DNA of 64,000 nucleotides, from assembly GCF_018860345.1 (NCBI RefSeq), contig NZ_JAHKPJ010000011.1, positions 271,120 to 335,119 on the forward strand, written 5' to 3'. Source of the stretch: Psychrosphaera sp. F3M07 (GTDB lineage: Bacteria; Pseudomonadota; Gammaproteobacteria; Enterobacterales; Alteromonadaceae). Shown here piece by piece: positions 1 through 10,300 of this stretch (positions within the stretch are counted from its first letter, which is position 1; every line of letters starts with the position of its first letter). The notes beneath the pieces are model-generated. The model saw only the letters and a list, made by a program, of their open reading frames with translations. It was not told the DNA's origin and made no database searches. The translations under genes were made by a program, and so were the position numbers.

Positions 1-436
1 GCTCTAAAACCTGAGAGCTTACTCCCATAGCGTTAAATACTTGTTGCATAAGTAATACACTAAATACTTCACCACGACTGATGACAAAGGCTTTTACGTG
101 AGCAGGACAATGATTTAATAACTGTACACCGGTCAACTTACTATTTAGTTCGGCAATAAGTTGGTCAATTTGTGAGAGTAACTGCTGTTCAGACTCACAC
201 TTAGAAGCCTTGGTAATTTGCTCTAGATTTGATTTTAAACCGTCTAAACTTGCTTTGAACTCGGCACCAGACTCGGCGATATCACACAAATCCACAAGCT
301 GGTTGGTTACGCCCTTTGGAGCTGAAAGTACCGCTGTTGTAATAGAGGTTTGAGCTTGTCCCGCAATAATATTTGCCACTGTGGCAAAACGTTCATGATC
401 GGCTAACGAGCTACCACCAAATTTAACAACTTTCAT
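1..436 (-). CDS. thrA: Bifunctional aspartokinase/homoserine dehydrogenase I, N-terminal part (runs off the window)
   Basis: The first 145 codons of an aspartate kinase are visible on the minus strand; the rest lies beyond base 1. The product starts MKVVKFGGSSLAD, the phosphate-binding start of the aspartokinase fold, followed by VLSAPKGVTNQLV and a segment AFVISRGEVFS typical of ThrA-type kinases. ThrA catalyses the first step (aspartate to aspartyl phosphate) and third step (aspartate semialdehyde to homoserine) of threonine synthesis. I call thrA rather than lysC or metL because a threonine/isoleucine-rich leader peptide and attenuator lie directly upstream. The homoserine dehydrogenase half cannot be seen. 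The start has a good ribosome site (AAAGGAAAG) about 6 nt upstream. Confidence 0.9.
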   Translation of the reverse strand, partial: MKVVKFGGSSLADHERFATVANIIAGQAQTSITTAVLSAPKGVTNQLVDLCDIAESGAEFKASLDGLKSNLEQITKASKCESEQQLLSQIDQLIAELNSKLTGVQLLNHCPAHVKAFVISRGEVFSVLLMQQVFNAMGVSSQVLE

Positions 437-455
437 AACTACTTTCCTTTTATTA

Positions 456-483
456 AACAAAAACCCGTGATATTAATCACGGG
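456..483 (-). terminator. thr operon attenuator (intrinsic terminator)
   Basis: On the minus strand CCCGTGAT and ATCACGGG form a perfect 8-bp stem with a 4-nt loop, followed by TTTTTGTTT. It sits between the thrL stop and thrA. The preceding 35 nt (CACCACCC, GGGTAGTG) can form a competing hairpin, as expected for attenuation control. Confidence 0.85.
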
Positions 484-515
484 CTCTGCAAGTATTGTGC
501 GCACCAGTGACTACA

Positions 516-572
516 CTACCCAGTTAGGGTGGTGTTGATAATAATGATGGTGTCAAATGTGTGCTTTTGCAT
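516..572 (-). CDS. thrL: thr operon leader peptide
   Basis: This is an 18-codon ORF encoding MQKHTFDTIIIINTTLTG. Five of the residues are threonine and four are isoleucine, which are the regulatory amino acids of the thr operon. It ends 32 nt before the attenuator hairpin and about 80 nt before thrA. The composition and placement match the classical leader, in which ribosome stalling at Thr/Ile codons decides whether the terminator forms. No strong ribosome site is visible upstream of the ATG, which is a weakness. Confidence 0.85.
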   Translation of the reverse strand: MQKHTFDTIIIINTTLTG

Positions 573-1048
573 ATGTGTAAAATCGAATTATTAGAGTAAA
601 AAGTCAAGTGCTTTTTACGACACTTATAATTGCAAACGGTGCAATTTGCTAATATATGACCTGTTCTCGGTTTATTAATCGCCTGTCGATAAGATGTTTG
701 ACAACTAGTCAGAAAAAACGCTAGCGTCTATAATCGATTCATCATAAGTACCTGAATTGTATTTATACTTTAAATAATAACGACACTTCTGATCCCTAAT
801 AAAAGGTTAAATAGACATTTCTTTTATTAGTTTTGCATAATGGTTTTGTCTTAAGTGAAGTATATTGGTATAAATGAACCGTTAAGCCATTCGTTTTGTG
901 AAAAAGCGCTTAAGATTAACTAATTACTAAAACCTATTGAGCAAATTTAAAGTAATTAGTATAAATTAGTAATTATGCTCAGGCATTAACTTTTATTATT
1001 AGAGTTAGATGTCAAAATAACTAAAGTTAATGTAGGAATATCATCGGA
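573..1048. other. Intergenic region between thrL and the sensor kinase
   Basis: I find no convincing gene in this AT-rich 476-bp stretch. It must hold the divergent promoters for the thr operon (minus) and the kinase at 1049 (plus). A TTGACT at 602-607 (minus) is a possible -35 for thr, but it would place the transcript start almost on the leader ATG. Near 920-990 there are inverted TAATTACTAA/TTAGTAATTA and TGAGCA/TGCTCA words just upstream of the kinase, a possible operator. Confidence 0.4.
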
Positions 1049-2803
1049 ATGCAGCCAAGCAAAAGTATATCCAGACGCCTGTTAGTGAGCGTTTTATCAG
1101 TTTATTTTATATTAACCTTTGTCGTTACCTGCGCGCAGATTTATGCCGATTACTCCAATACAAAAGATTACATCAGTCACGAATTACGTAACTTAGAAAA
1201 AACCTTTAGTGCAAGTTTAACTAGGGCTATTTGGGAACTTAACACTCCACAAGTTGTTTCTATATCTGAAGGTTTGTTAGAGATCCCTATGGTCGAGGGC
1301 GTATTAATTCGTGATGATAATCGAGAACTTCTCACTCAGATGGGTGGCATTGCAAATTTCACTGACTTCCAAGGTACGGAATTGAGTGAAGTAGGTGCGG
1401 TCATTTCTGGTAAAGATGGTTTATTTGGTTATACCTTCCCGCTTATTTTTGAATTCTCCGGACGAACAACACAAGTTGGTGATGTGACTCTATTCTCAAG
1501 CCGAGAAATTGTTATTAGCCGGATAATGCTTAGTATATTATTTTTAATCGCCAGTGCGATTATTAAAACCATTTGTTTAGTTGTTTTGTTCTCCATTGCC
1601 TTTAAAAAGTACCTCACCACTCCGTTAGGTGAATTAACCGAGAAAATTGAAAAAATCGATATGGAAAATATTGATGATGCTCAAATTCAAATAGATCAAG
1701 AAGAAGAAAACGAACTAACTGTTATTAAACATTCATTTAATGATTTGATGGCAAAAGTGTCTAGCTCTCAAACCGAATTAAAACACGCGCAAAAACAGTT
1801 AGTGAAAACCAACGACAGACTCGATCAACAAAACTTAATGTTAGAACAAGAAGTAGCTAAGAAAACAGCTAACTTAAGCCAAGCTATGATGGATCTGCAA
1901 AAACAAAAATACCAATTAGAAACTCAACAAAAAACCTTAAAAGAAGAAATAGAAACAAGGCGTGGTACTGAGTCTAAATTATTACACCAAACCACTGAGT
2001 TAGAACACACCATTGAAACTTTAGGCATGGCTCATGGCAAATTGGTTGAGTCAGAAAAATTAGCGGCGTTAGGTGGTTTAGTGGCTGGTATTACCCACGA
2101 CGTAAATACCCCTATTGGCGTTGGTGTGACCGCCACCAGTTACCTCTCAGATCGATTAAGTGAACTTGACAAAAAATTCCATGATAAATCGCTAAGTGCC
2201 AATGATATGAAAAACTTCATTGATGAAGGCAATCAAAGCATAGAGTTGTTAAATAATAATTTAAATAGAGCCAGTGAGTTAATTGCTAGTTTTAAACAAA
2301 TAGCGGTAGACCAAGCCAGTGAAGCTATTAGAACCATTAATTTAAAAGAATACCTGAATGAGATCATTACCTCTTTAAAACCCAAATTAAAGAAATCTGC
2401 ACACGAAATAAATATCGACTGTCCAGATGACATCATAATGAAAGTGCCAGCCGGTGCCATTTCACAAATATTCACTAACTTCTTATTAAACAGTGTTATC
2501 CACGGTTTTGATGGTAGAGAAAATGGCCAAATAGACATTGTAATCAAAGATTGCGGAGACACAGTTAAAATTGAATACAAAGATAATGGTAATGGCATTA
2601 GTAAAGAACAACTCAATCGTCTATTCGACCCATTTTATACAACTAAACGCGAACAAGGTGGCTCAGGTTTAGGCACTAATATCGCTTACAACTTAGTGAA
2701 ACAAACTTTAGACGGTGAAATTGAAGCGGAAAGTGAATTAGAAAAAGGTTTAACATACCGCTTAGAATTACCAAAAGTTAAAAAAGATCCTTCAATTTCG
2801 TAA
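1049..2803 (+). CDS. Membrane sensor histidine kinase (HAMP, coiled coil, HATPase)
   Basis: This 584-residue hybrid-less kinase has an N-terminal membrane segment (about 10-32), a periplasmic sensor region (33-155), a second membrane segment (156-187), a HAMP-like linker (188-240), a long coiled coil (240-330), and a dimerisation domain with the phospho-acceptor in GITHDVNTPIG (His350). The ATPase domain follows, with the N-box NFLLNSVIHGF (477-487), DNGNG (512-516) and GGSGLGTN (537-544). The H-box has Asn-Thr-Pro-(Ile/Leu)-Gly-Val after the His-(Glu/Asp) pair. The kinase at 16350-17774 carries the same signature, so the two are paralogous in their catalytic halves but differ in their sensors. 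No response regulator gene is adjacent, so its partner is unknown. A clear terminator follows. Confidence 0.9.
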   Translation: MQPSKSISRRLLVSVLSVYFILTFVVTCAQIYADYSNTKDYISHELRNLEKTFSASLTRAIWELNTPQVVSISEGLLEIPMVEGVLIRDDNRELLTQMGGIANFTDFQGTELSEVGAVISGKDGLFGYTFPLIFEFSGRTTQVGDVTLFSSREIVISRIMLSILFLIASAIIKTICLVVLFSIAFKKYLTTPLGELTEKIEKIDMENIDDAQIQIDQEEENELTVIKHSFNDLMAKVSSSQTELKHAQKQLVKTNDRLDQQNLMLEQEVAKKTANLSQAMMDLQKQKYQLETQQKTLKEEIETRRGTESKLLHQTTELEHTIETLGMAHGKLVESEKLAALGGLVAGITHDVNTPIGVGVTATSYLSDRLSELDKKFHDKSLSANDMKNFIDEGNQSIELLNNNLNRASELIASFKQIAVDQASEAIRTINLKEYLNEIITSLKPKLKKSAHEINIDCPDDIIMKVPAGAISQIFTNFLLNSVIHGFDGRENGQIDIVIKDCGDTVKIEYKDNGNGISKEQLNRLFDPFYTTKREQGGSGLGTNIAYNLVKQTLDGEIEAESELEKGLTYRLELPKVKKDPSIS

Positions 2804-2823
2804 TTTAAAGAACAAACTAATTA

Positions 2824-2849
2824 GGCTGCAATTGATGCAGCCTTTTTTG
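2824..2849 (+). terminator. Intrinsic terminator after the sensor kinase
   Basis: GGCTGCA and TGCAGCC form a 7-bp stem with a 5-nt loop, followed by six T residues, 20 bp after the kinase stop codon. Confidence 0.9.
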
Positions 2850-2900
2850 TATTTGTTTGTTATTATCTTGCGCCTCTAGATTATGGAATAAGAAAAACAT

Positions 2901-3806
2901 ATGTGGTTTAACAACGCCTTTATTTATCAATTCACCAAGCCATTTGACACGCCAAATGAAGAGTTAGAATCATCACTTAATGAACATCTGTTTCGTCCTT
3001 GTGGTAGCCAAGATCAATTAAAACAAGGTTGGGTTTCCGCTATTCCAGGCACCAGTAATATGGTTCATGTAGCTGGCAAGAATGCCCTTGTGTGTTTAAA
3101 AACAGAAGAAAAGGTTTTACCAAGTTCGGTTGTTAAAGACGCATTGGAAGAGAAAGTTCAACTATTACAAAATGAACGTGGCCAAAAAGTGGGTAAAAAA
3201 GAAAAACAAACTCTTAAAGAAGAGATTGTTCAACAACTATTACCAAAGGCGTTTACTAAAAGCAGTCGTTTGTATGCTTATATCAATACTGAAAAACAAA
3301 TCATTGTTGTAAACACCAGTAGTGCAAACAAAGCAGAAAACTTATTAGCGTTTTTACGTCAATCTTTAGGTTCATTGCCAACCCTTCCTCACAAGCCTGA
3401 CGGCGATTTAATTGTGACTATGACACATTGGGTTAAGAACAACGATTTACCGTCGCCATTCACGTTTGCGAACGATATAGAGCTAAAAGCGTTGGATGAA
3501 GAAGCGGCTGCGGCAAAATTAAAAAATCATGATGTGACTGAAGAAGAAGTTCAGTTACATATAACAAATGGTAAATACGTCCATAAATTAGCTTTGGTTT
3601 GGGCTGAAAAAATTAAGTTCAACTTAAATGAAGATGCCGCATTAAAACAAGTTAAGTTCTTAGACATAGTTAAAGAGCAAAATGATGACGTTGCTAGTGA
3701 CGATCACCTTGCTAAATTTGATGCTGATTTTGCATTAATGACCGGTGAATTGAATGAGTTAATTGAAGAGTTAGCCACCACTTGGACTAACCCTGAAGAA
3801 AACTAA
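2901..3806 (+). CDS. rdgC: Recombination-associated protein RdgC
   Basis: RdgC is a ring-shaped dimeric DNA-binding protein that limits RecA loading and acts in replication and recombination. The product (301 residues) has the family's usual length of about 300, and begins with the recognisable MWFNNAFIYQFTKPFD. It continues with the LEEKVQLLQNERGQKVGKKEK segment rich in Lys and Glu and ends with an acidic C-terminal tail. The gene is monocistronic: terminators lie 50 bp upstream and 20 bp downstream. The ribosome site before the ATG is weak (AAGAAAAA). Confidence 0.95.
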   Translation: MWFNNAFIYQFTKPFDTPNEELESSLNEHLFRPCGSQDQLKQGWVSAIPGTSNMVHVAGKNALVCLKTEEKVLPSSVVKDALEEKVQLLQNERGQKVGKKEKQTLKEEIVQQLLPKAFTKSSRLYAYINTEKQIIVVNTSSANKAENLLAFLRQSLGSLPTLPHKPDGDLIVTMTHWVKNNDLPSPFTFANDIELKALDEEAAAAKLKNHDVTEEEVQLHITNGKYVHKLALVWAEKIKFNLNEDAALKQVKFLDIVKEQNDDVASDDHLAKFDADFALMTGELNELIEELATTWTNPEEN

Positions 3807-3827
3807 AACGTTAATTTTTTAACAAAA

Positions 3828-3855
3828 AACCAGCTCTGATGAGCTGGTTTTTTTT
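3828..3855. terminator. Bidirectional terminator between rdgC and the convergent lipoprotein gene
   Basis: AACCAGCTC and GAGCTGGTT form a 9-bp stem around TGAT, with an A-tract on the left and a T-tract of at least six on the right. It can therefore end transcription from both sides. Confidence 0.9.
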
Positions 3856-3902
3856 ATTATTAGGGACGGCATTTAGTCATTTTAATTTTTTTGAGTTTCA
3901 AT

Positions 3903-6182
3903 CTAATTATTGAGCTCTGAGTTGTCAAAATATTCTAATAACGCGATGTTGGAAGAACGCGCTTCAACCTGCGTTACCCCCTCTTTAAAAATGAAATCCG
4001 TTACTAAACTTCTAATCGTATATATGTTACCCGCCTTATCAACTATCTCAACATCGCGTTGCTGCGTCATGTAACATGTCCCTTCAATATCATCACAATT
4101 ACTAACATTAGCGTCGTCAGCCTCAGAATAATAACTCTTAGTGATTATACCTAGTTCGGTTTCATTCCATTCAAACGGGAGCACTTCAACTGTATTGCTA
4201 TCAATGTGACGGTATTGCTCCCCAAATTTATCAGTAGAGAATTGTAAAAACTCCGTTGGAGATTGGTAGGCTTTTGTTAATAACCCATATTGCCCATCTA
4301 ATTCGAAAGAATTAACATCAAAGGCAACATTGACCGCCGCCATATCCCCACGTAACGATACAGTGGTAAGCATACCTGATGTACTCGTTTTCATTTTAGG
4401 ATTAACATTAACCAATTCAGGTGCATTTATTAATAAGTTAGTTTGCCTTACGCCTTGTAAGTTGTTGATTTGGGCATAAGTCATCAAGTGATTTGTGGAA
4501 TTTACCGTTGGATTATCGTCTGCTACAACTTCAATCGCTAATATACCAAAGGTAATGGCCCAATTAAATTGTACTTCACCACCATCAATTAGTTGATGAT
4601 AAAAACCGGTACCATCGTCTTTGAATGTGGCATAAACCGATTCAATAGGCAAAGCAGCGAACATTAAGTTTGAATTATCAACGCTTTCATCTAATACAGA
4701 AATAACCCACTGAGAATCCATCAACTCTTTATCATCAAAAGGAATTACATCTTTATCTGACAGGGCATTAAATGTATTAAACTGTTGTAAATATGTGACT
4801 TCTGAAGAATCTGTATTTACCAATTTATAGCTGTAATCAACGTACAATTGCACGACTGAATCACTCGTTGGTAACTTTTTCACTTTCGCCGATGAATAAT
4901 ATTTATCGTAACAACTTGTGATATTGTTTTCGCTTGTGCAATACGTTTCAATAAATGCCCCTTCATCGTCTCGTGCTGCTATTGAAAGAACACCATCCGT
5001 TAATGTCCAAGTGATAACAAAGGTTCCACTAGACGTGCTCCAACTCCCCTCACCATCATCTTTTATATCGAACACATCGCTAATTGCACTTTGATACTCA
5101 TCAGATTTAACAAGGTAAAATTTGTTAGTAAAACTAAAACGGGGATCTGCTGGTGTAAGTGTTGGATCATAAATAATGTCATTAATTAATTCATTAATAA
5201 CATCAGGGTTTTCAGAGCTTATGTCGGCTATAAACTGCGCGGTTAATTGTTTATCTTTTACAAGCTGCAAGGTGTTAGTAATCCCCTCAGGTAATTCCAC
5301 ATTATTGTCCACTACGGCTTTGATCAGAGCGGCAATTTCTAATACGTCGTTAAAATCTAATTGTTTATTCATATCATCAAGTTGAGCTTGGTTTAGTAAT
5401 CCGTCATCTTCAACTAGCTGATTATTTATGATCACATACTTAGCTGTCGTAACATTTGATACCGTTAGGTTATTATTTTCATCAGCTGTTAATACGCCAT
5501 CAATACCCGCTGAGCTTAGCAGGCTTTCTCCATCGCCCAAGTACGACTTAAATAACACAGAGTCGAAGTCGTCAGAGCCTTCTGCAGTGACGACGACCAT
5601 TAAGTCGTCTTCTGGAAACTCAACTTCTAAAGTGTATTTCCCTTGGTTATCAGCGGTTGTTTGAAATTCTAAATGACCTATAACAACCGTGACTAAAGCG
5701 TTGGGGATAGGTTCGTCGGTGACAGAACCAGAAATGATTAACTGTTTATTTACTTGAATTAACAAATCCACTTCTTTGGATATCGTTTCTAGCTCTCTGC
5801 CGTTATCAAAAGAAACCGACATTTGTAACGTTACCTGTGTATCTTCATCAACATCAGGTGTAACAAAATTTAATAATGCTTGGCCTTGTTCACTTACTTG
5901 TGTAAATGAAAGTGGCATATCAAAGCCAACCGGAGCATCAATAATCCCCCAGAAAACTTGCAGTTCGGCAGCATTGGTAGTGGTCTGTTTAATATCAGCT
6001 TGGATAGTCCAGGCGGTTTGTTCTTTGATAACATCTTTATTATTGAGCAAAACTTTATAGGCGACCAATTCCTTGACTGGGAATTGATCGTCAAAACCAA
6101 ATATTTTCTTGGCAGTATCCTTACACCCCTGCAAGGTTAATAAAATAAAACCTACGACGAGTAAGTGTTTGTAAATTGTCAT
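3903..6182 (-). CDS. Large lipoprotein with a carboxypeptidase-regulatory-like domain, function unknown
   Basis: This is a 759-residue exported protein. Its N-terminus is a lipoprotein signal ending LLTLQGC (Cys20 as lipid site). The region around 150-220 looks like a carboxypeptidase-regulatory/CNA-B-type beta-sandwich (GSVTDEPIPNALVTV, then a DNQGKYTLEV turn). The rest has no family I recognise; it is rich in Asp, Val and Thr and seems mostly beta, with cysteines at about 412-422 and 713-718 that could form disulfides. It lies in the same orientation as an outer-membrane barrel gene and another large lipoprotein gene upstream. That context suggests a role at the outer membrane, but no enzymatic motif is visible. 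Confidence 0.75.
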   Translation of the reverse strand: MTIYKHLLVVGFILLTLQGCKDTAKKIFGFDDQFPVKELVAYKVLLNNKDVIKEQTAWTIQADIKQTTTNAAELQVFWGIIDAPVGFDMPLSFTQVSEQGQALLNFVTPDVDEDTQVTLQMSVSFDNGRELETISKEVDLLIQVNKQLIISGSVTDEPIPNALVTVVIGHLEFQTTADNQGKYTLEVEFPEDDLMVVVTAEGSDDFDSVLFKSYLGDGESLLSSAGIDGVLTADENNNLTVSNVTTAKYVIINNQLVEDDGLLNQAQLDDMNKQLDFNDVLEIAALIKAVVDNNVELPEGITNTLQLVKDKQLTAQFIADISSENPDVINELINDIIYDPTLTPADPRFSFTNKFYLVKSDEYQSAISDVFDIKDDGEGSWSTSSGTFVITWTLTDGVLSIAARDDEGAFIETYCTSENNITSCYDKYYSSAKVKKLPTSDSVVQLYVDYSYKLVNTDSSEVTYLQQFNTFNALSDKDVIPFDDKELMDSQWVISVLDESVDNSNLMFAALPIESVYATFKDDGTGFYHQLIDGGEVQFNWAITFGILAIEVVADDNPTVNSTNHLMTYAQINNLQGVRQTNLLINAPELVNVNPKMKTSTSGMLTTVSLRGDMAAVNVAFDVNSFELDGQYGLLTKAYQSPTEFLQFSTDKFGEQYRHIDSNTVEVLPFEWNETELGIITKSYYSEADDANVSNCDDIEGTCYMTQQRDVEIVDKAGNIYTIRSLVTDFIFKEGVTQVEARSSNIALLEYFDNSELNN

Positions 6183-6317
6183 TATACCCTCAGATATTTG
6201 AGCTTAGTTGACCTTAATTTAGCTTGATAACAACTAATGTTGATAGCGGACATTACGGCTGAACTACCAATAAACCTAATATTTTCATAGTTTAACTCAA
6301 GGGTGGATAATCTACGA

Positions 6318-7244
6318 TTAAAGATCCCAAGCAACAGATAAACCTAAAGCAAAAGCACTGGTAGTCGCAGCGGGTATACTCACCTTACGTTTAATATCGG
6401 TACCATCCATATCAGTCACTAAAGTTTTAGTTTGCAACTCACGTTCAGTTAATCGATAAGTAGCAAAGAAACCTAAATTAAAGCCTTTTTTAAACTTGAA
6501 AGTATAACGAGCTTCCGTTAAAAAATTGTAGCCTCCGGTTTCATTAAAACTAACATCTGAATTTACGGAGTTGAGGACATCTGTCCAAACCGGTAAACCA
6601 ATTAAGGCTTTAGCAGAAAACATGTTTTCAGAATTAACCAAAGCACCACTTTCATAAACTAAGCCTGTTAATAAGTTTATATTGGCCACTACCTCTTCTG
6701 TGTAACTTGCATCGACGGTAACTAATTGGGAAAGAGATGTAATATTTGAGCGCTTAAATGTGTGCATGGCAAACTCAGCGCCTGCAGCAAACCTTAAATG
6801 CTCAGTATATTTAAATTGGATCAGTCCTGTTGTGGTGGCATCTGTGAAAGTGAAATCATTTTTTTGAACATCATTTGTTCCAGAGATATTCATTTCCGGT
6901 AAGTCAATATTCATAATCCAAATTTCATCATCCGCTGTCGGTGCAAAAGTTGCACTTGAGTCCATTGAGAAATCAAAAGTATCCGTCACATGATACAAAC
7001 CACCGGTACGAATTGTCGGGCTGGATACTTGGCCATCGGTGACAATACTAAAAGGTATTTCTCGTCCAAATGCACTCACGCTATCTTTTAAACGCTCTTC
7101 ATAACTGACGGATTCCATACCAAATGAAAAATAAGAGTAACTGCCAACAGAGTCAACATTCACCGGTTCGTTACTGGCATGTACGTGAGATATCGATGCA
7201 AAAACAAGGAGGCTATTGAAAAGTAACTTAGCTTTGTTAGACAT
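6318..7244 (-). CDS. Outer-membrane beta-barrel protein, unknown specificity
   Basis: The product has 308 residues from the preferred ATG. A GTG 12 bp upstream would add four residues, but AAGTGGA near the ATG favours the internal start. A signal peptide (MSNKAKLLFNSLLVFASISHVHA) is followed by alternating amphipathic beta strands. Its last strand ends SVAWDL rather than in the usual aromatic residue. No porin or receptor family is recognised. It follows the 1315-residue lipoprotein gene, with a terminator between them, so it probably has some transcription of its own or read-through. Confidence 0.7.
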   Translation of the reverse strand: MSNKAKLLFNSLLVFASISHVHASNEPVNVDSVGSYSYFSFGMESVSYEERLKDSVSAFGREIPFSIVTDGQVSSPTIRTGGLYHVTDTFDFSMDSSATFAPTADDEIWIMNIDLPEMNISGTNDVQKNDFTFTDATTTGLIQFKYTEHLRFAAGAEFAMHTFKRSNITSLSQLVTVDASYTEEVVANINLLTGLVYESGALVNSENMFSAKALIGLPVWTDVLNSVNSDVSFNETGGYNFLTEARYTFKFKKGFNLGFFATYRLTERELQTKTLVTDMDGTDIKRKVSIPAATTSAFALGLSVAWDL

Positions 7245-7281
7245 AAATTTTTCCACTTAGAATAAAAGTTTTAACTGTAAA

Positions 7282-7318
7282 CAAAAAAGCCACTTAGAAA
7301 AATAAGACTAAGTGGCTT
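7282..7318 (-). terminator. Terminator after the 1315-residue lipoprotein gene
   Basis: AAGCCACTTAG and CTAAGTGGCTT form an 11-bp perfect stem with a 10-nt loop. On the minus strand it is followed by TTTTTTGT. Confidence 0.85.
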
Positions 7319-7338
7319 TGTTAATTAACGTAAATGTA

Positions 7339-10300
7339 TTATTTACGTATTGCTTTTTTACTTAGTGACTCAGCCGGAGTTTCAGCCGCTGCACTAGCTG
7401 TATTAAAAATATTAGCACCAGAGTCGAATGTTTCTTCCAATAGTACTTCATCGTCTTCACCTGACATGTCAGTGACTTTGATATTATCTATTTGAACATT
7501 ACCTTCAGCTAAACGTAAATCAAGTGTGAAACCTTTAGTTTCAGCGTCCACTTCATCAGCCCAGAACTGCCAACTAGCTTCTCTAACATCTAAGAATAAC
7601 TCTTTTGACAAGGTCAAAATAGATTCGTCATCTGAGTTAAATACGTTCAGAGTTGCCGTGGTAACGTCATCATCCAAATTGTCAGTGTCATTAGTATCGG
7701 TTACAAATGTCCATTCATAACGAACCCATTCACGTTGTGACCAACCTTCACCTTGGCGAATTGCATTGTCCCAGTCATGGTAGAACCAATCTGGTTGTTC
7801 GCTAAGGCTGTATATATCTAAGTTATCAGTCGTCCAATTTAATCCACCACCATGGCTTGCAAATAGGAACCAACGATTTGAATCTGTATTTTCTTCAAAA
7901 TCAGACAATTTGAATATTGGAGACCACTCCCAATCGCCATCGTTGAAGCCATAGTTTTCACCCGCTTCATTTCCAGCAGCACTCATATTGGTACAACTAT
8001 CATTATCTAGTGGGCCATCAAATTGGCACAAACCAGTTAAGTCCGTGTAGTCATCTGAATTCAAATCTGAAGAGTAATAGCCGTTTTGATATAACGTATT
8101 ATTAAAGTTTGGAATATCAGCGTCTATGTCGGCTTCATTTACCCAATAGCTATTTCTCCAATCAAATTGAACTTCAACACGCTCATTAGCAGAGTTTTCC
8201 CAACCCCAAGGTACGTACAACATATCTTGGGTATTCCACTCAGGAGTATTTCCGTCTTCATCACGCCAATCTCCAAAATCCCAGTAATAGCGAGTTCCAG
8301 TGTCTTGATCAACATAATAATCAGCCACTTCTGTTAACACTTCACCATCTTCATCTGGATTTAAAGGGTCCATACCTAGATTACGTCTGTATAGTGTATT
8401 TTCACCATCACTATTGGTTTCCCAACGATCAGAATACACATTACCGTCAACATCAACATGGTGATATGGGATTCGAACATAACGTACTTTGTTTTCTTCT
8501 GCGTCATCTAAGAAGTAACCATCGTCTACTGAATCACCATCAATATCCGTGATAATTGGTTGGGCAACTCTTACTTCTTTATCTTGATTCCAAGCCGCAC
8601 GCCACACCGTGTTATTAGACCATTGCCATTTTAATGCATAAGATTTATCAGCCGTTAATTCAAAACCATCATTCCAAGTCCAAAAATTACCATCTGAATC
8701 TGCAGGATTAGAATCAACATTGTTCCAATTAATTTGATGTGAATCTCTTAAAAACACTTCCACTTTAAATTTGCTAGAGCTAGGAACTGAATATTCAACT
8801 TTATGATTTAACGGATAACCTACATTCGCTAATGTTGTTTCACTGCTTGAATGCCAAGGGTTAAGTTCGTCAACACCAAACTTACCAACTTGGCCGTCCG
8901 TAATTCCAGCAACCGCACCGGCAAAACCTGTATACCAACCTTCACTAGGTCTTGTAGTCCACGACCAATTCAGATCAGACTCACCAGATAATAATTGAAA
9001 ACCTTCAATATCAACGGCTTCGCCATCAATGTTAATTTCATAACTTGAGGCGGTCGTTAATGGATCGGTTGAGACATTAATATTACCTGTTGCATCATCA
9101 ATAGTGGTTCTGTCTGTATCAAATATCATATGCATGGTACGGTTTAGCCAAATATTTAGGCTTAACGCTACTTCTTCTTTAACTTCATTGCCTTCTTCAT
9201 CTTTTGTTACGGCATATACTGAAGTGCCAGAATTAACAGAGTTGGTATCCATATATTTACTAAATTCAACAGAGGCCGAATATAAATTCTCTTGATCTGT
9301 AAAGTAGTTAATAACTTTAGGGTTATTACCTGTGAAAACACCTGTTGAGCTACCACGTAATACTTCAATATCATCAATTTTATTTGAGTCACCTAACACT
9401 GAAGATGTTTGAGTAATTTCTAAGAACTCAGCTTCTGTTTCACCACGTTTCATTGATAACGTATCAATACGTCCAGAAATTGATGTACTTGTATTTTTGT
9501 CAAAACCAGTAAATAAAATTTTATCTCCTGATACTTTCCAATTATAGATATCGTAACGTTGTAACCAATCGTCATCTTCAAGTATATCAACACGTTTACC
9601 ATCAACTAAACGGACAGCACGTATAACCGAACGAACGCCAAAATCTGGGTGTTCTCTGTCTTCAATATAATATGCAAAACCTTTAGCTACTTGTAAATCA
9701 CGTTGACCATTGTCAAAGAAATTCCAGTATGAGTCCCAATCATCACCAACGATAAACTCCGCATAGGTCGCACCACTGTATGGCAACATACGTTTTAATT
9801 TTGCGATAAATAGTGTGCGGTCATTTAAATAACGTTCTTCGATAAATAAACCGTACATAGAGCCGTCATCACCTAAGATGATGCGCTTTGGTGAAACATT
9901 CCAATCATTATCAGAAAATATTTTCGTTTCCAATTCAAGAATGTAACGCCCTGGCCCTTCTACTCTTGGTTGTATAAACTTAATACCTGCATCCCAACCG
10001 TTCGAGTCTGAATAGATAACTGTGTTTGCATCATCTTTAGCATAAAAGAATTGCCCCCAAGGTAGACTATCTTCTAACGTGAATGTTTCAGGGTTTGTAT
10101 TAGAAGCATTTTTCACTAAATTCAGACTGTATTGTCCGTTAGCTAATTGGTCATAATATGTGTAAGTGATAGTGTCATTAGGTAATGACATAAACGAGGA
10201 CACAAAAAAGTTATCAGGCGTTAAGTTTTGACTGGTTCCATCTGGTGAAACTTTACGTAAGCTTTGTGATTCCCAGAAAGTTTGATTAAATTCAAACGAG

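Noticed and set aside
698..734. TTGACA followed by TATAAT upstream of the first sensor kinase
   Set aside because: The spacing is 25 bp, far from the 16-18 bp needed for a sigma-70 promoter.
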